NCBI GenBank assembly: GCA_030272155.1
Contig: CP126200.1
Coordinates: 4,030,001 to 4,094,000, forward strand
Direction: 5' to 3'
Length of the DNA stretch: 64,000 nucleotides
Source: Tetradesmus obliquus
Taxonomy: Eukaryota; Chlorophyta; Chlorophyceae; Sphaeropleales; Scenedesmaceae
The translations under genes were made by a program, and so were the position numbers. Below, one piece after another: positions 42,211 through 53,725 of this stretch. Numbering within the stretch: the first letter of the stretch is position 1; each line of letters opens with the position of its first letter. A model generated the notes under the pieces. The model was not told where the DNA came from. It did not search any database and saw only the letters and a program-made list of their open reading frames with translations.

Positions 42211-45200
42211 CGGCAGTCAAGATGGGCTGCTGCTGGCAAGTGAGGATCACGCAGCTGCAGCAAGCGAGTCCAGCAGCAGATGCACCAGGCCAGCCAGTAG
42301 CTTCTTTAGCAACCCTGGTAGTGTCTACTGCTATTCGGAAGCTTCCAGCCCTGGTGAAGCATGCACGGCCCGACTGGCAGCAGCAGCAGCAGCCAGCAGC
42401 AGCTGCACCATGCCCACCGTCGCAGAGGGCCAGCCGGCGCTGCTGCAGCAGCAGCAGGAGGCAGAGCTTCAGCAGCAGCAGCAGCAGCTACTGGGGCGCA
42501 CAGCGACTGGGCATGACGTGTATGCGCGCCGCCTACCGCCGCGCGCACGCCGCCACAGCTACTGCTATGGTACCAGCTTGCCGTGGGACCCTCGCACACT
42601 GCTGGGTGGATTCAGCAGCACGAGCGCGCCCGGCATCTCAGCAACAGAGGCAGCCACTGCGATTGCAGCAGCAGCGGCTGCGCTCAAGCAGGACAACGCA
42701 GTGCGCAACAGCGGGTCTGCAGCAGCGGCGGCAGAAGCCGGCGGTGCGCCGCGCGCGCGGCGCAGCAGGCGCATGTCGTGTGACGATCGGCTGCTGCTGC
42801 AGCGCCACAGCAGCCTTGCCGGCTCGCTGGCAACCTCTCAGCTGCAGCTGCCGCTGCTGCATGCGGCGTCGAGCGAGAGCAGCGGCAATCCTCTGTTTGG
42901 GCGCGTCACAGGGCTCGGCCGGCCGCCCGCTGCGCTGCGGCGCACCGGCAGCGGCGGATCCTCATACATCGACTACAAAACGGAGCCGCTGCCTGCGGCG
43001 CCTGCAGGCGTTGCCAGCGGCTTAGGGTTTGCTGTGTCTGGCCTGTCGTCATCAGCAGCAGCAGCAGCGGAGGAGCGGCCGCGGCGCACGCGGCGTCACT
43101 CCTGGACCGCGTTTGACGGCGGCGCTGCTGCCGCGGCAGCGGAGGCGTCAGGCCTCTGGGGGCTGCGTGCACTGACCAGCCTGCTGCTGCCGCAGGAGCA
43201 GCAGCAGCAGCAGCAGCAGGATGAGGAGGTGGATGAGAGTGAGGCTGCAAAGCTGCTGCTGGGCCCTAGCAGCCGCAACAGCACGGACGATGCCAGCAGG
43301 GAAGGCCGCAGGGCTTCCAGCAGCCAATTTGGCAGCGTAGCAGGTAGCCCGCAGATGCCGTCACATGGCGCGCTAGTCTGCTGCCCTGGCCTGTCGTTAC
43401 CTGGCAGCGGCAGCAGCAGCGCTAGCCGCCGCAGCGGCCGCACGCGCCGCCACTCCTGGGCGGGCTTCGGCGGCGTGCTGCCGGACACGCTGTTCAAAGT
43501 CGAGCAGCCGGCCGCGCTGAATTCGAATTCAAACGGCCGGTCCCGCCGCGTCAGCTTGAGCTTGCAGAGCCCGCAGCGGCGCGGCTCGTTGCTATCGCAC
43601 CTGCCTGCATGCTGCGGGGACAGTGGGTACCTCCCGCTCGATGACCTGTCTACTGCTGCAGGCTGCGCAGTAGCGCCTTGCGGGGAGGCTGCAGAGGATC
43701 GGCAGCCGCTGCTGCCCTCGAGCCAGCTCGGCGGTGCTGCTGCTGTATCCGACGGCAGCAGCTGCAGCTTCACGTGCGGCGCAGGGAGTCCGCTGGATGA
43801 AGGGTTTGCCGCAGTCAGCGTGAGCTGCCTAGGACGCATGCTGAGCAGCAGCGGCGGCGGCGGCAGGCAGGGTCGCCGCAGCAGCTGGTGCTGCAGCGGC
43901 AGCGCAGGCAGCAGCCAGCACTACGGCAGCTTAGCTGGCGACTGGAGTGTGGGGAGTGGCAGCAGCGGCATGGCAGCCTTGCTGGCGGCTGGGTCATTCG
44001 AGCCGTCCAGTAGCGTGCTGTTAATGCCGTGGGGGCAGCGCTGTAGTGGCAGGGATGCTGGCAGGCAGGGCAGCGCAGGCAGGCGCTGCAGCTGGGATGG
44101 GCCGCGCGACGCTGCGGCGGCGCTTGTGTTTGACAGCGCCGCCGCTGCTGCTGCTGCTGCTGCGATCAAGCTGCAGCAGCAAGACCAGCCGGAGACTGCG
44201 CGGCAGCAGCAGCAGCAGCTGTATGCTGGTGCAGAGCAACCCAGGCCTTGCAGCCTGGGGCAGCCTGTGGCTCATGAGCAGCAGCAGCAGCAGCAGTTTG
44301 ATTGTAAGCTGGGTGCAGCAGGGTCAAATGCCTTGTGGGAGATGCTTCCACTGCAGCCGGCTGAAGCAGCTGCCAAATCAGCAGCCGTGTTCAGCACTGG
44401 CGACGGCAGCAGCTTGCAAATACCTCACACTGAGCTGGCAGCTGAGAAGCCGGCGGCGGCAGCAGCAGGTGCTGCTGCTGGTGCTGCTGCTGCTGCTGGT
44501 GCTGCTGCTGCTGCTGGTGCTGCTGCTGCTGCTGCTGCTGCTGCTATGGATAGCACGTCAGCAGGGCGGATGGCAATGGATGTCACTCCTAGCAACAGCA
44601 GCGCGCAGCTTCCGCCATTGCTCACTCCCCCTGCTGCTCCCAAGCCTGCAGCAACGCTGGCAGGGCCTACAGCAGCAGTTGTAGCAGCAGCAGGAGCAGC
44701 TCCCAGTTCGCTCATGCGCGTCGGCAGCAGCAGCCCATGTATGGACAGCCCAGCAGGCTTGCAGTCTGTTGGGTACAATATGCTGTTTGCGCGGTCCCCG
44801 GGCGGCACTGCACCTGAGCTGTCACCAGAGCCAGGATCGGCAATCGCCTGCGCTGGCGACAACACACCGCCAGCAACAGCAGCAGCAGCTGTCAGCACTG
44901 ACAGCAGCAGCTGCGCAAGCGTGGACCTGGTGCAACTGCTGGGAGGCTATGGAAAGGGTCATGACATCCCAGTGGTAGCTGCTGCCACGCCGCAAGCGAA
45001 CCCCAGCCCACTGTTCCGCCTGCCCTGCATTGCCGGCAGCAGCACAGCAACCGAGCAGCAGCAGCAGCAGCAGCAGCCTCTGGAGCCTGATCCGCTGGTT
45101 GGCAGCTTTGGGACCTTTGGCGGCAGCAGCAGCAGCAGCAGGCGCGGCAGCCTCTGCGGCTTGCCCGCAGCTCCGCAGCAGCAGCTGCCCTGGCAGCAGC

Positions 45201-48200
45201 AGCAGTTGCTTGGCAGCAGCGGCGCGGCAGGGCCAGCCGCGTGTGAGATCCAGCCCGCCGGCAGCAGCATCAGCGGCAGGCCGTCGCCGCAGGGCACGCT
45301 TCGCAGCTCGGCAGCCGAGGGCTCGTTTGGAATCATGAGCTACGGCACGCGCGCGAGCGGCAGCAGCAGCGCGGCGCGCGGGCGGCGGTGGAGCACCGGC
45401 GTGGCTGCGCACGACTTGATCGCGCGCAAGCAGGCGCTGATGATGCCGTCACCTGGCAGCAAGCTCAGCAGAGACCTGGAAGGGGTTGGCAGCAGCGGCC
45501 CTGGCTCGGGCGTGTCATCTGTGCGCTGCAGGGTGTCAATCAGCAGCAAAGGCCCTGACGGAAGTCTGGCCTCCAGCCTCGAGGAGCTACAGCAGCTAAT
45601 CGACGCGCATGTCGCACCTACTGCTGCTGCTGGGGCAGTGGCAGCGGGCAGCGCGCCGTGGGCTGCTGTTGGTGCAGCGGCACGCGCGGCGCCGGCAGGG
45701 CCGAGCAGCTACGGCGGCGGTGCCGCAACCGCAACCACAAACTCAGCGGGCTTGAGCCGGCTGGGCAGTGCGAGCTCGCTGGGGGGCTGCAGTACAATGT
45801 CCAGTGGGTCTCATCAAGTTGTGAACATCCTGGGCATGCCGCCGAAGCCTGCTGCAGTGCTAAACCAGCGGCGCATGAGCTATGACACAGCCACAGCCTC
45901 CTACACGCTTGTGTCGAAGCTGGAGCAGGAGCAGCAGGTGCTCGCGCAGCAGCAGCTGCTGCTGCCGCAGCAGCAGGTGCAAGCAGTGCAGGCTGGCGGG
46001 GCGGCTCCGATGCAGCAGCAGGACGTGCAGCAGCAGCTGCAGGGTGATGTGCAGCAACAGCAGCAGCCGCTGCATAAGGAGCAGCAGGTCGGGGATTTGA
46101 CACCTCAAGCCCAAAGCTGCGCTGACAGCGGCAGCAGTCCTGCAGCACAGCAGTTTCAGGCGCATGTGCAGCGCCTGGTCGCAGCACTGGCTAAGAAGGG
46201 CTACTCCACATCTCTACTCGATGGCAGCAGCTCCGGCCCTAACGGTTGCAGCAGCGGTGAGCAGCAGCAGCAGCAGGGCTCCGGAGGAGAGTCCCTCGGC
46301 GCAGCGAGTGCTGCAGCCGTGCAGCAGCAGCAGCCGCAGGCGCAGGCGCGTGCTCGCCGCAGCAACGCAGCAAGCGTAGATTCGCAGATGCCGCGGCAGC
46401 GCTACACTGCAAAAGTGTGTGACTTTGGTTTCAGCCAGTGCTTAAGGGCTGGACAGAGTCACTGCAGCACAGCAGCAGCTGGCACGATCACACACCAGGC
46501 GCCCGAGGTGCTGTGTAGCGGGCACCTGTCGCCTGCTGCTGACATCTATGCGTTTGGCATCATGTGTGAGTGCTTGCTGCTGCCCGGTTTACAGCTTTGC
46601 AGGAGCTTGCAGGACTGTGTGCTTTGCAGCTTTGCAGGAGCTTGCAGGACTGTGTGCTTTGCAGCCTCGCAGGAGCTTGCAGAACTTGGTGCTTAGCAGC
46701 CTCGCAGGAGCTTGCAGGACTTGGTGCTGCTCTGATGCAGGTCAACACGTGCCATGCCAGCTGTCAGCCAGCGCACTTGTGATGTGCTGCACTACAATTG
46801 CCTCCTCTCTGCATCTTTGCATCTCTGCATCACATGAGCATTTAATTACTGCGTTGTCGCCCAGAGAGCCCCACTGCACTGCTTCCGACGCGAGTGAGGG
46901 GACGCTAATGCGGCTGCTGCTGTCGTGTGCTGCCTGTTGAACTGCTGCAGTGTGGGAGCTGCTCACTGGAGAGCATCCGTTTGGGGGCATGCTGGAGGGA
47001 GACCTTGTGGTGGGCGTATGTGACCGCAAGCTTCGGCCTGTGTTCCCTCCGGGGGCGCCTGCCGCATACGTCGCGCTGGCGCAGCAATGCTGGGCGGACG
47101 ACGCATCGGAACGGCCGACAGCTGCGCAGGTGAGACAGGGGCCGGGGTGTGCTGCGGAGCAGCGAGGTGCAGGGGTAGGTGTGGAGCAGGGGCGCTTCTG
47201 GTTGTCGTCGTCATGATGCATGTGTGCATGTGATCATACGATGCAGGAGATTGGAACATGGGTGGTTCTGGATCTCGTTATCGTGATGCATGTGTGCATA
47301 TGATCATATGATGCAGGATTGTGCAACATGGGTGTTTTTGAATTTCTTCATCGTGATGCATCATGTGAGCGGGTGGCAGTGTGGAGGTTTGCTGCTGTGA
47401 TCTTCAGGTCGTGCATGGCAGCACCCTTGCTGCAACTGTTATCTGCTGGTTGATGCAATGCGCTTCGTAGTTTGGGATGCACTGTCTCACTGTGGCGCAG
47501 ACTTGCCCCGCTGTTGGCGTACAGATTGCACGCTGCTTGTTCGCTGGCGAGCAGAGCGTTGTGCTTTTCATCGGTGAAACATCACGCTGTGTTTGTTTGC
47601 GTGCCCTGCAGCTGCTGAAGAGGCTCAACGAGCTGCTCTACGAGGTGCGCCGCGTGCGCGCGCTGGAGCTGCAGCAGCAAAACAGCAGCAGCGCAGCAGG
47701 CAGCAGCGATTCAGCCAGCCAGTGCCGCCGCCGCAGGCACTCTATGCCTGTGGTCGGCAGCGGCCGTCAGCGGAGGATGTCACGGCGGCTGTCTCTGTTC
47801 CTGCCGTTCTCCCGGCAGCCCGCAGCTGTTCCGGAGCATGAGCCGCTTGAGCCTAGCAGTGGCGACGGCAACGGCAGCAGCAGTGCGCAGGCGCGTGTCG
47901 GCAGTGGCGCATCTCCCGTTGCTGCGGCGGCGGCCGCAGCGCCGCCGGCAGCGAGCCCTGCTGCGGCGGCTGCAGCAGCAGCGCGTGCGCGGCGCGCATC
48001 TGGCACCACCAGCAGCAGCAGCGGCATGCACGCATCTGGTTCGCTTGCTGCGGGCACCGGCAGCAGCACCAGCGGTCATGCAGTGAGGCTGCAGGCGCTC
48101 GCGTGTGGCAACAGCGGTGCTGCTGTTGGCACGGCACGCACCTGCAGCGCGACTGGAGTGGGAGGCACCGCCGGCAGCTGTGCTGCTGATGCTGATCCGT

Positions 48201-48232
48201 CCACGCAGTGGTTCCAGAGTTTCGATGACTGA
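38605..48232 (+). CDS. TKL-like protein kinase with ~1,785-residue insertion in the catalytic domain
   Basis: Exons 38605(or 38653)-38791, 38987-39028, 39471-39643, 39750-39791, 40054-40476, 40931-46565, 46951-47129 and 47612-48232 close in phase to more than 2,400 residues. Kinase landmarks appear in order: FKLG-CLIAAGSYGRVYAG (glycine loop), AALKLL (ATP-binding Lys), ILNEVRLCLKLNHKNLVRLL (helix C Glu), WIAMELCDGGTLAEQV (hinge), CHGDLKSENVLL (catalytic loop, non-RD), VCDFGFSQ, HQAPEVL, DIYAFGIM-LWELLTGEHPFGG and SERPTAAQ. Between HGDLKSEN and DFG lies a single open stretch rich in Gln, Ala and Ser, studded with RRxS motifs. The tail also has RRRRHSMP and RRMSRRLS. All catalytic residues are present, so activity is plausible. 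The N-terminal exon is uncertain. TKL kinases with HGDLK loops are common in chlorophytes. The role here is unknown. Confidence 0.85.
39384..39452. repeat. (CGT)n/(CAT)n microsatellite in a kinase intron
   Basis: The tract (GTC)n-(ATC)n-(GTC)n lies just upstream of the acceptor at 39470. Related ATC/ATG tracts occur in both palindrome arms (16883-16932 and 27063-27125), with different lengths in the two arms. Confidence 0.9.
46590..46740 (+). repeat. Tandem ~36-38-base repeat in a kinase intron
   Basis: Four imperfect copies of GC(TTT/CTC)GCAGGAGCTTGCAG(G/A)ACT(G/T)TGTGCT lie in the intron 46566-46950. Each contains GCAG and could act as a decoy acceptor. Reading through gives SLQDCVLCS-type spurious frames. 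Confidence 0.85.
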
Positions 48233-51200
48233 CAAGTTAGTGTTGGTGTCTGAGTGCTGCTTTTTTGAGTGTTGCTGGTGCGCAGGGTTTGCAGCGTGGC
48301 TGCCCAGCCGATGGATGCTTCACTGTGTCTTGTGGGTTGAGCTTGGACGGTGGGCGCGTGGGTTTCAAGACAGCATTAAGCATGTGTTTATTTGTACGAG
48401 CTCGTGCGCTTGGGTCTGCAATGCGCCTTTGGCCAAGAATTAGGCAACCCCTAATGCATCCCGGGGTGTGCATGCGGGCTGGCATATGCTTTCTTGCAGA
48501 ACCAATTGCAGCTTGTTTGTTGATAAAAGTGCACGATGGCGGCGTCAGGATGCAATTGTGTAATGTATGCTGGCGATGTGCATGATGGAAAGTAAACGTG
48601 GTTACATGCTGCGGCTGCCTGGCGCCTACTTTGGGCACTGCAGCGAGCATGGTGTGCTGCGTTGGGACAAGATGCCGTTCCATGTAACTCCAGTTGTAGC
48701 ACTGAACGGCGTTTGGCTGCTGTTCCTGTGCTGACAGTGATCTCAACTCGACGACTTCTGCTTGCGGCATGGTGTGTTGGGATTGCATAGCTTCTGCAGG
48801 GTGTGCTGCAAGAAAGGGCACTCTGGTGGGCGCTGTGATACTTATGCGTGTTACATCAGCGCTTGCATGGTGCTGGCGCGGTCATCGACTTTGAATGAAG
48901 GTTGGCAGTGGTTTGAACAGACCTAAAAGAAACTTGGGACGGCATGGGGCGTGGCAGCAGCTGTGGGGGAAGGTGGGGCGGTGTGTGTGTGTTGGTGTGT
49001 CTGCTGCAGTGCGTGAACCTTCAGTGTTGACCGTGCTGTTCTCGCACCGTCGTGTTGTCAGCCAGCCTATGTGTTTCAGCCTGGCAGTTGTGCGAGTCTG
49101 TCTGAGTAGCTGCAGCAGCGTTTGGAGAGTTTCCGTGCTCGGGGGTCTTGGGCTTGTGCTCCCGGGCCGGCAGCCTATTCCAGGTTGCATGTGCCGAGCA
49201 GTCGCGCAGATGATGGATGTGGGAAGAAGCGCTGATTTGATGAGTTTTGGCTGCTTTGATTTCAAAATGCACTACCTGAGCTCCTGTGGTGTTGGCGTGC
49301 TATGGCTGTGTGGGTGCACTTCCTAGGCCGGCCGTGCTATGTTGCGTGTGGTGGGTGTCATGCGCCCAGAGCGGTCGACAAAGGTGCATTGCTTTGCGTG
49401 GATTCTGACTGCCAGAGGGGTGCGCCGCTGCTGTGCTGCATCTGAAGACTGCTGGCGCATTCCTTCTGCGTGCACATCTTGCCTGCCGTGAGTATGGTGG
49501 TGCGCTGTGGCTGCCTGCAGTTGCAGCGGTCAGATGTGTGACGGCTGGGTGCTGTTGCAGCCATAGACCTTTCGGTGCTGCTGTCATGCACACGGCAGAA
49601 GCACCCTGCTGTGGGCACAGCTCAACCCCGGGGGGGTTGCGTTTGATGAGTGAACACAGCTGCTCGGGCTGCTGCGTGCCACGCTGTTGTGGTTGACAGT
49701 CTTTGCAGCGTGCCGGGTTGCTGAGGCGCGTGAGTTTATTTGCTGCAGTAGCAGCCACCAGTATGAGTTGGTGGTATGGCTATGGAAGCGGGCAGTTTGC
49801 GTGGCTGTTGGTGCTGAATGGTACTGGTCGACTGTGCCGGCTTGCATGACTGCTGAGTGGCGGGCTGTTGCCTGTTACAAGCGCATGTGCAGGACCTGTT
49901 GTGCTCTTTGAAGTGTGTCTGGATGGACGTTTGACTGAAGGTTTGACCAGCTCCGTGTGTTGTGGTTTGGCAACAATCATGATGCGTCTACCCAGCAACA
50001 TGTGCAGCATTGTCAGGCAACGTGCATTATGCGTGCTTTGAAGCAAGAGTGACCTAGGGAAAGAACTTGACGAATGATTTGAGAGGCAGCGTCAGCGTGG
50101 AAGAGGAGGTAGTGTCTGGGTTGTGCCAGCAGCGTGCATATGCACCCGATGTAGCAGCACCTACTGCACGACTTGCTGCTCTGCGGTGCTGTGGGGTTCT
50201 TGCATGTACCTAGGTGTGCTGCGTTGCGCGTCTCTGGGATTGCCTGCTGCTGCACGTGCGCAACCTTGTTTGGAGTGGTTGGCATTTCCGCAGTGGCTGG
50301 GCGTGCTTCTGCGGGGCTGGTATGGATTCTGGGTAGGGCCTATCCGCGCCTGTGGCAAGTTCACACGCACGCAGTTGGCTGCAAACTGTCGCCAGGTCGG
50401 AGTTAGGTGTAGCAACAGCAATGATAAGTGTTTTCGGTGTTATACAACATGTGCAGCGCAGCTGCTGATTGGCTTTGGTTTGCAGTGGTGTTGGCACGGC
50501 TGTTGCCTGCTGTGTATCTGATGCCTTCGAGCTGTTTTGCTGATTCTTCCTGCTCGACAGGCGACTGTTGTGGGTATGTCTGTGGGAAGATGCTTCTCTG
50601 GCGGCTGTTTTGTGGGGTAGCAGCGGCACTTGTTACTGCCTCGCGTAGCTAAATGCTTTTCCTGCAAGGCGCTGACAGCTGTGCCTCCTTGCTGGCTTCA
50701 AAGCAAGCCAGGGCCAGCGCAATACTTACACAACCCCTTTGTGTGGCTTGAGCTGTCAAAGCATGCACAGCTCCCCACGTCAACAGTGCTTTGCAGGTCA
50801 ACCAGGTGCAAGAAAGGCAGCATGCTATGTGTTTGAATATGCAGTGAATGCATGTGGCTGTTGCTGGCCTTACTACAGCTGGCTCATGACACTACCATAT
50901 GAATCTGCAGCGCCTTTGTTGGGGTATTGTTTCGCTTGCCGCTTTTCCGCCTTGAGTCGGGTCTCCTTCGAATACCTTTTGTTCTTAACCCTGCTAGGCA
51001 TGTCATGCTGCTGCCTGCGCTGCTTTGGTGCGGCATGCGATTGTTTTGTGCAAGGCAGCGTTCCGCTACTGCACGAGCCCACAGCGCCAACCACAGCGCT
51101 GTGGTGCAGCGCAGCCTTGTGCGTTTCTGTGCTTGTGCTGGCTGCCTGGTGTGCGTCAGCGCGAGCCAAATCGGCTGCAGCTGGTGTGACAAGGGGTTCA

Positions 51201-52392
51201 AGGGCACCCCCTGTGTGGCATTGATTCAGTCGCTTGCAAGGCTACCTCTCATTCATGTCCCTGGTGTCTGTTTGCGCTCAGCAATGGCTAGCGAGATTAT
51301 GTACGGCGCATGCAGCAATGCGAGCGTGCTTGCCGCCTGCAAGTGCAGCACTCTCATGGCATGTGTACCGGCCGACCCTGCTGATGTGGCATGGTGCATT
51401 GCATACATGGCAGCGTTGCGCGGCTGGCGAGCGCGTGTGTAGGGCATGGTGCTTGTAAGGGTTTTGTGCTGCAACAGGGTCGGCGGTTTAGGTTGCCAGC
51501 TTGGCAGTGTGCAGTGCTTTGCGCCTATTGTGCGCGTTGTGTCCTGGATGTCCCAGGAATCCTCTGTTACGTGTCGGAAGCCCTTGGGTCACGTGCTGCC
51601 AGTCTCTAGGCTGGCAGCGGTGTTTGCAGCACAAGAGATGTACTGGCGTTTGCGCTGGAGTCTGAGCAGCTCCGACTGCACCCCACAAATTGCATGCGGT
51701 TTCTGGGCAGTTGGTGTGCGGGTTGTTGCGGTAGGCGTCACATGCCTCATTTGAGAGCCGCTTGGGCACTTGTAGCTGTGTGTCGTGCCCCTGGATGTGC
51801 TGTGCCAAAGCGTACATCCTCCGCCTTTTGTCTGCTGGCAGGTGTCGGATTTGCCCTCATGCGCAAGCCACAAACGCAACATGTAGAACTTGTGTAAGGG
51901 TGCTGCCGCACTCTGTGCCAAGAGTGCCACGGACAATCAAATGAATTTGGTTTTGACTTCTGGGCTGCGCAACTGCAGGTCGCGCCTGTGCATTGGTCCC
52001 CAAGGGCCGCATGCCGGGCGTCTTGCTGTTGGTGTTGTGCATCGCAACATGTGTGTGCAGCCCACCAGCCTTCTTCCTGCTTTTCATGGCCAGCACATGC
52101 ACACTTGCCGCAATGTGGCATTCGCGCGTATGTCTGGATTGGAGCAGTGCTGACAATGCACAATAAATGCAGTTCTCTGCCACGATTGCTGTGATGTAGC
52201 GGTGCTTGGCAGACACTGCAACGGCTGAGAACATTGCACTTTGGCATTTGGTGCGTAATTGTGAGGCCCGGTTTGACCCGTGCCGTACTTGCTGTCCACA
52301 TCAAGGCGGTAGGGGTGAATTCTGTGGTGGCTATGTTGCAAACTGTCTCCCTGCCTTGTCTGCTCTGCATTCGGCTTCTTGGGATTATCAGC
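48233..52392. other. Long G/T-rich region downstream of the kinase; no gene supported
   Basis: The plus strand is strongly enriched in G and T throughout. All open frames are Cys/Trp/Val-rich on plus or His/Thr/Gln-rich on minus, which marks skewed noncoding DNA rather than selection for protein. It may include a long 3' UTR; a TGTAA signal lies about 330 bases after the kinase stop. No splice-linked exons or domains were found. Confidence 0.5.
48559..48563 (+). terminator. TGTAA poly(A)-type signal after the kinase gene
   Basis: TGTAA occurs 327 bases after the kinase stop codon, in TTGTGTAATGTATGC. This matches the algal polyadenylation consensus and gives a 3' UTR of reasonable length. 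Confidence 0.45.
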
Positions 52393-52406
52393 ATGTGAAC
52401 GTTGCA

Positions 52407-52593
52407 GGTTGCTGACAGGAAGTTTGATGGGCCTTGCCACTATGATGGTCAAGGTCTCACTTCAGTCAACTCTTCACACTCCAATCTCTTGGATCTTGCT
52501 GCGTTGCACCATCCCTCACCCTCCCCCGCCAAAAGGGTCGACATCGCATGCATGGGTGCATCGTTTGACATTGTTGATGTTGTCCATGCTTAG
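52407..52593 (+). CDS. Possible terminal exon, unidentified
   Basis: After an ACGTTGCAG acceptor a frame reads VADRKFDGPCHYDGQGLTSV...DIACMGASFDIVDVVHA and stops. Its composition is more protein-like than the surrounding G/T-rich DNA. No upstream exon can be linked, and no family is recognised. Confidence 0.2.
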
Positions 52594-52712
52594 TCAGGAT
52601 GATGCGCTGTAGCATGGCATACTGCGAAGACGGTAGTGGCCACAACAGGCATCCGATGAGTCATCAGCACGTACCCAGTGACGGTGTCAGATAAGATCAA
52701 GGCTGGCACCTG

Positions 52713-52919
52713 TCAAGCATGAATTGGATGTGCCCGACACCTGACCCACAATACTCTGCAGAATGTCGTCTGTACTTGTGCACCCTGCAATTCATTGCTG
52801 CCCAGCAGCCGCTGCAAGGCTTGCAGGCAGTCCATCCAGCCAGTCACTGAGAAGGTCTTGTCTGGGAGGGAGACAGGGGCGTGAAAGTCACTGACAGAGG
52901 CCAAATCCACAGGTTGCAT
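52713..52919 (-). CDS. Possible first exon or small gene, unidentified
   Basis: A minus-strand frame opens MQPVDLASVSDFHAPVSLPD and runs WMDCLQALQRLLGSNELQGA with balanced composition, ending at 52713. A CTATATAG box lies directly upstream of the ATG. Several GT donors follow SNELQ, but no downstream exon could be joined. I cannot tell a short gene from a first exon. Confidence 0.25.
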   Translation of the reverse strand: MQPVDLASVSDFHAPVSLPDKTFSVTGWMDCLQALQRLLGSNELQGAQVQTTFCRVLWVRCRAHPIHA

Positions 52920-52929
52920 CTAACTATAT

Positions 52930-53725
52930 AGGTGGTAGCAAGGACAGCACATCAAGCCCAGCTCATGACAAGCAGCTGCAATGAGCACTGCCCTGCACCT
53001 AGAAATCAATCTGCGCCAGCAGCGTCTCCGCACCAGAAGAACGAAAATATCCGAATGCCCAGAAGTGAAGGCAGCATACACACTTTCGATGTTGATGAAG
53101 ATCTCCCTGCTTGTGGGTCTAGCTGCGAGAGAGAGAGGTCTGTTACAGGGGTGGGCAAGCTATCGCCCTAGAGCGAGTCACTTGCCCCTCTTTCAGCTCA
53201 CATATCATGAGAACCCGATAGCAAGCCACAAGATGCAACCAAAGTAAATCTCCAGAGGCATCTTGCAGCCCCTACCTCCCCATAAACCAACAAGTACATG
53301 CAGTGCAGCATGTAGCTGCGGTCGAGCTCTGGCAAAGTTGACAATGGGGCCGGAGGCGATTTTGTGTGCGGCACAACTTAAAGAATCACAAAATATGTGA
53401 ACAAAAAAGATGCGACCGGCGGGTTTCAGCAACCTGCTCAGCTGGTGTGCTCAAGCTGTCACTGTGTGTTGTGTCATCCAACTAGACCCCAGCAAATCCG
53501 GGCACGGGACGCATGCCATGGATGGAATACGGCTTACAGCAATCATTTCACCTGCTAGTGCAGTCATTTGTGTCTACCAAGGCTATATAGTTTCACGGGC
53601 AGCTTCGCAGAGAACAACCTGAGGTCCTTACTTTGCTCCTTGGCCGGAAAGTAGCCTGATGCTGTGCTTTACCCTGTCATACATCCACTGTCGAGCATAA
53701 GAGAGTAGCAGGTCCTCGCATCAAA
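52930..53725. other. Upstream region of the 53.7-kb gene
   Basis: The skew of the preceding region ends here and A/C content rises. Two overlapping plus-strand frames (52932-53171 and 52981-53247) are open, but neither is supported by splice context or family likeness. The promoter of the following gene probably lies here. Confidence 0.3.

Noticed and set aside
40789-46187. Many long antisense frames across the kinase exon (up to 267 codons)
   Set aside because: GC-rich CAG/GCA codon runs leave all six frames open. The plus-strand frame alone carries kinase motifs and the phase-closed splice sites.
48895-52394. Frames of 80-215 codons on both strands, Cys/Trp- or His/Thr-rich
   Set aside because: Composition follows the G/T skew of the DNA. 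No domains, consistent splice chains or start contexts were found.
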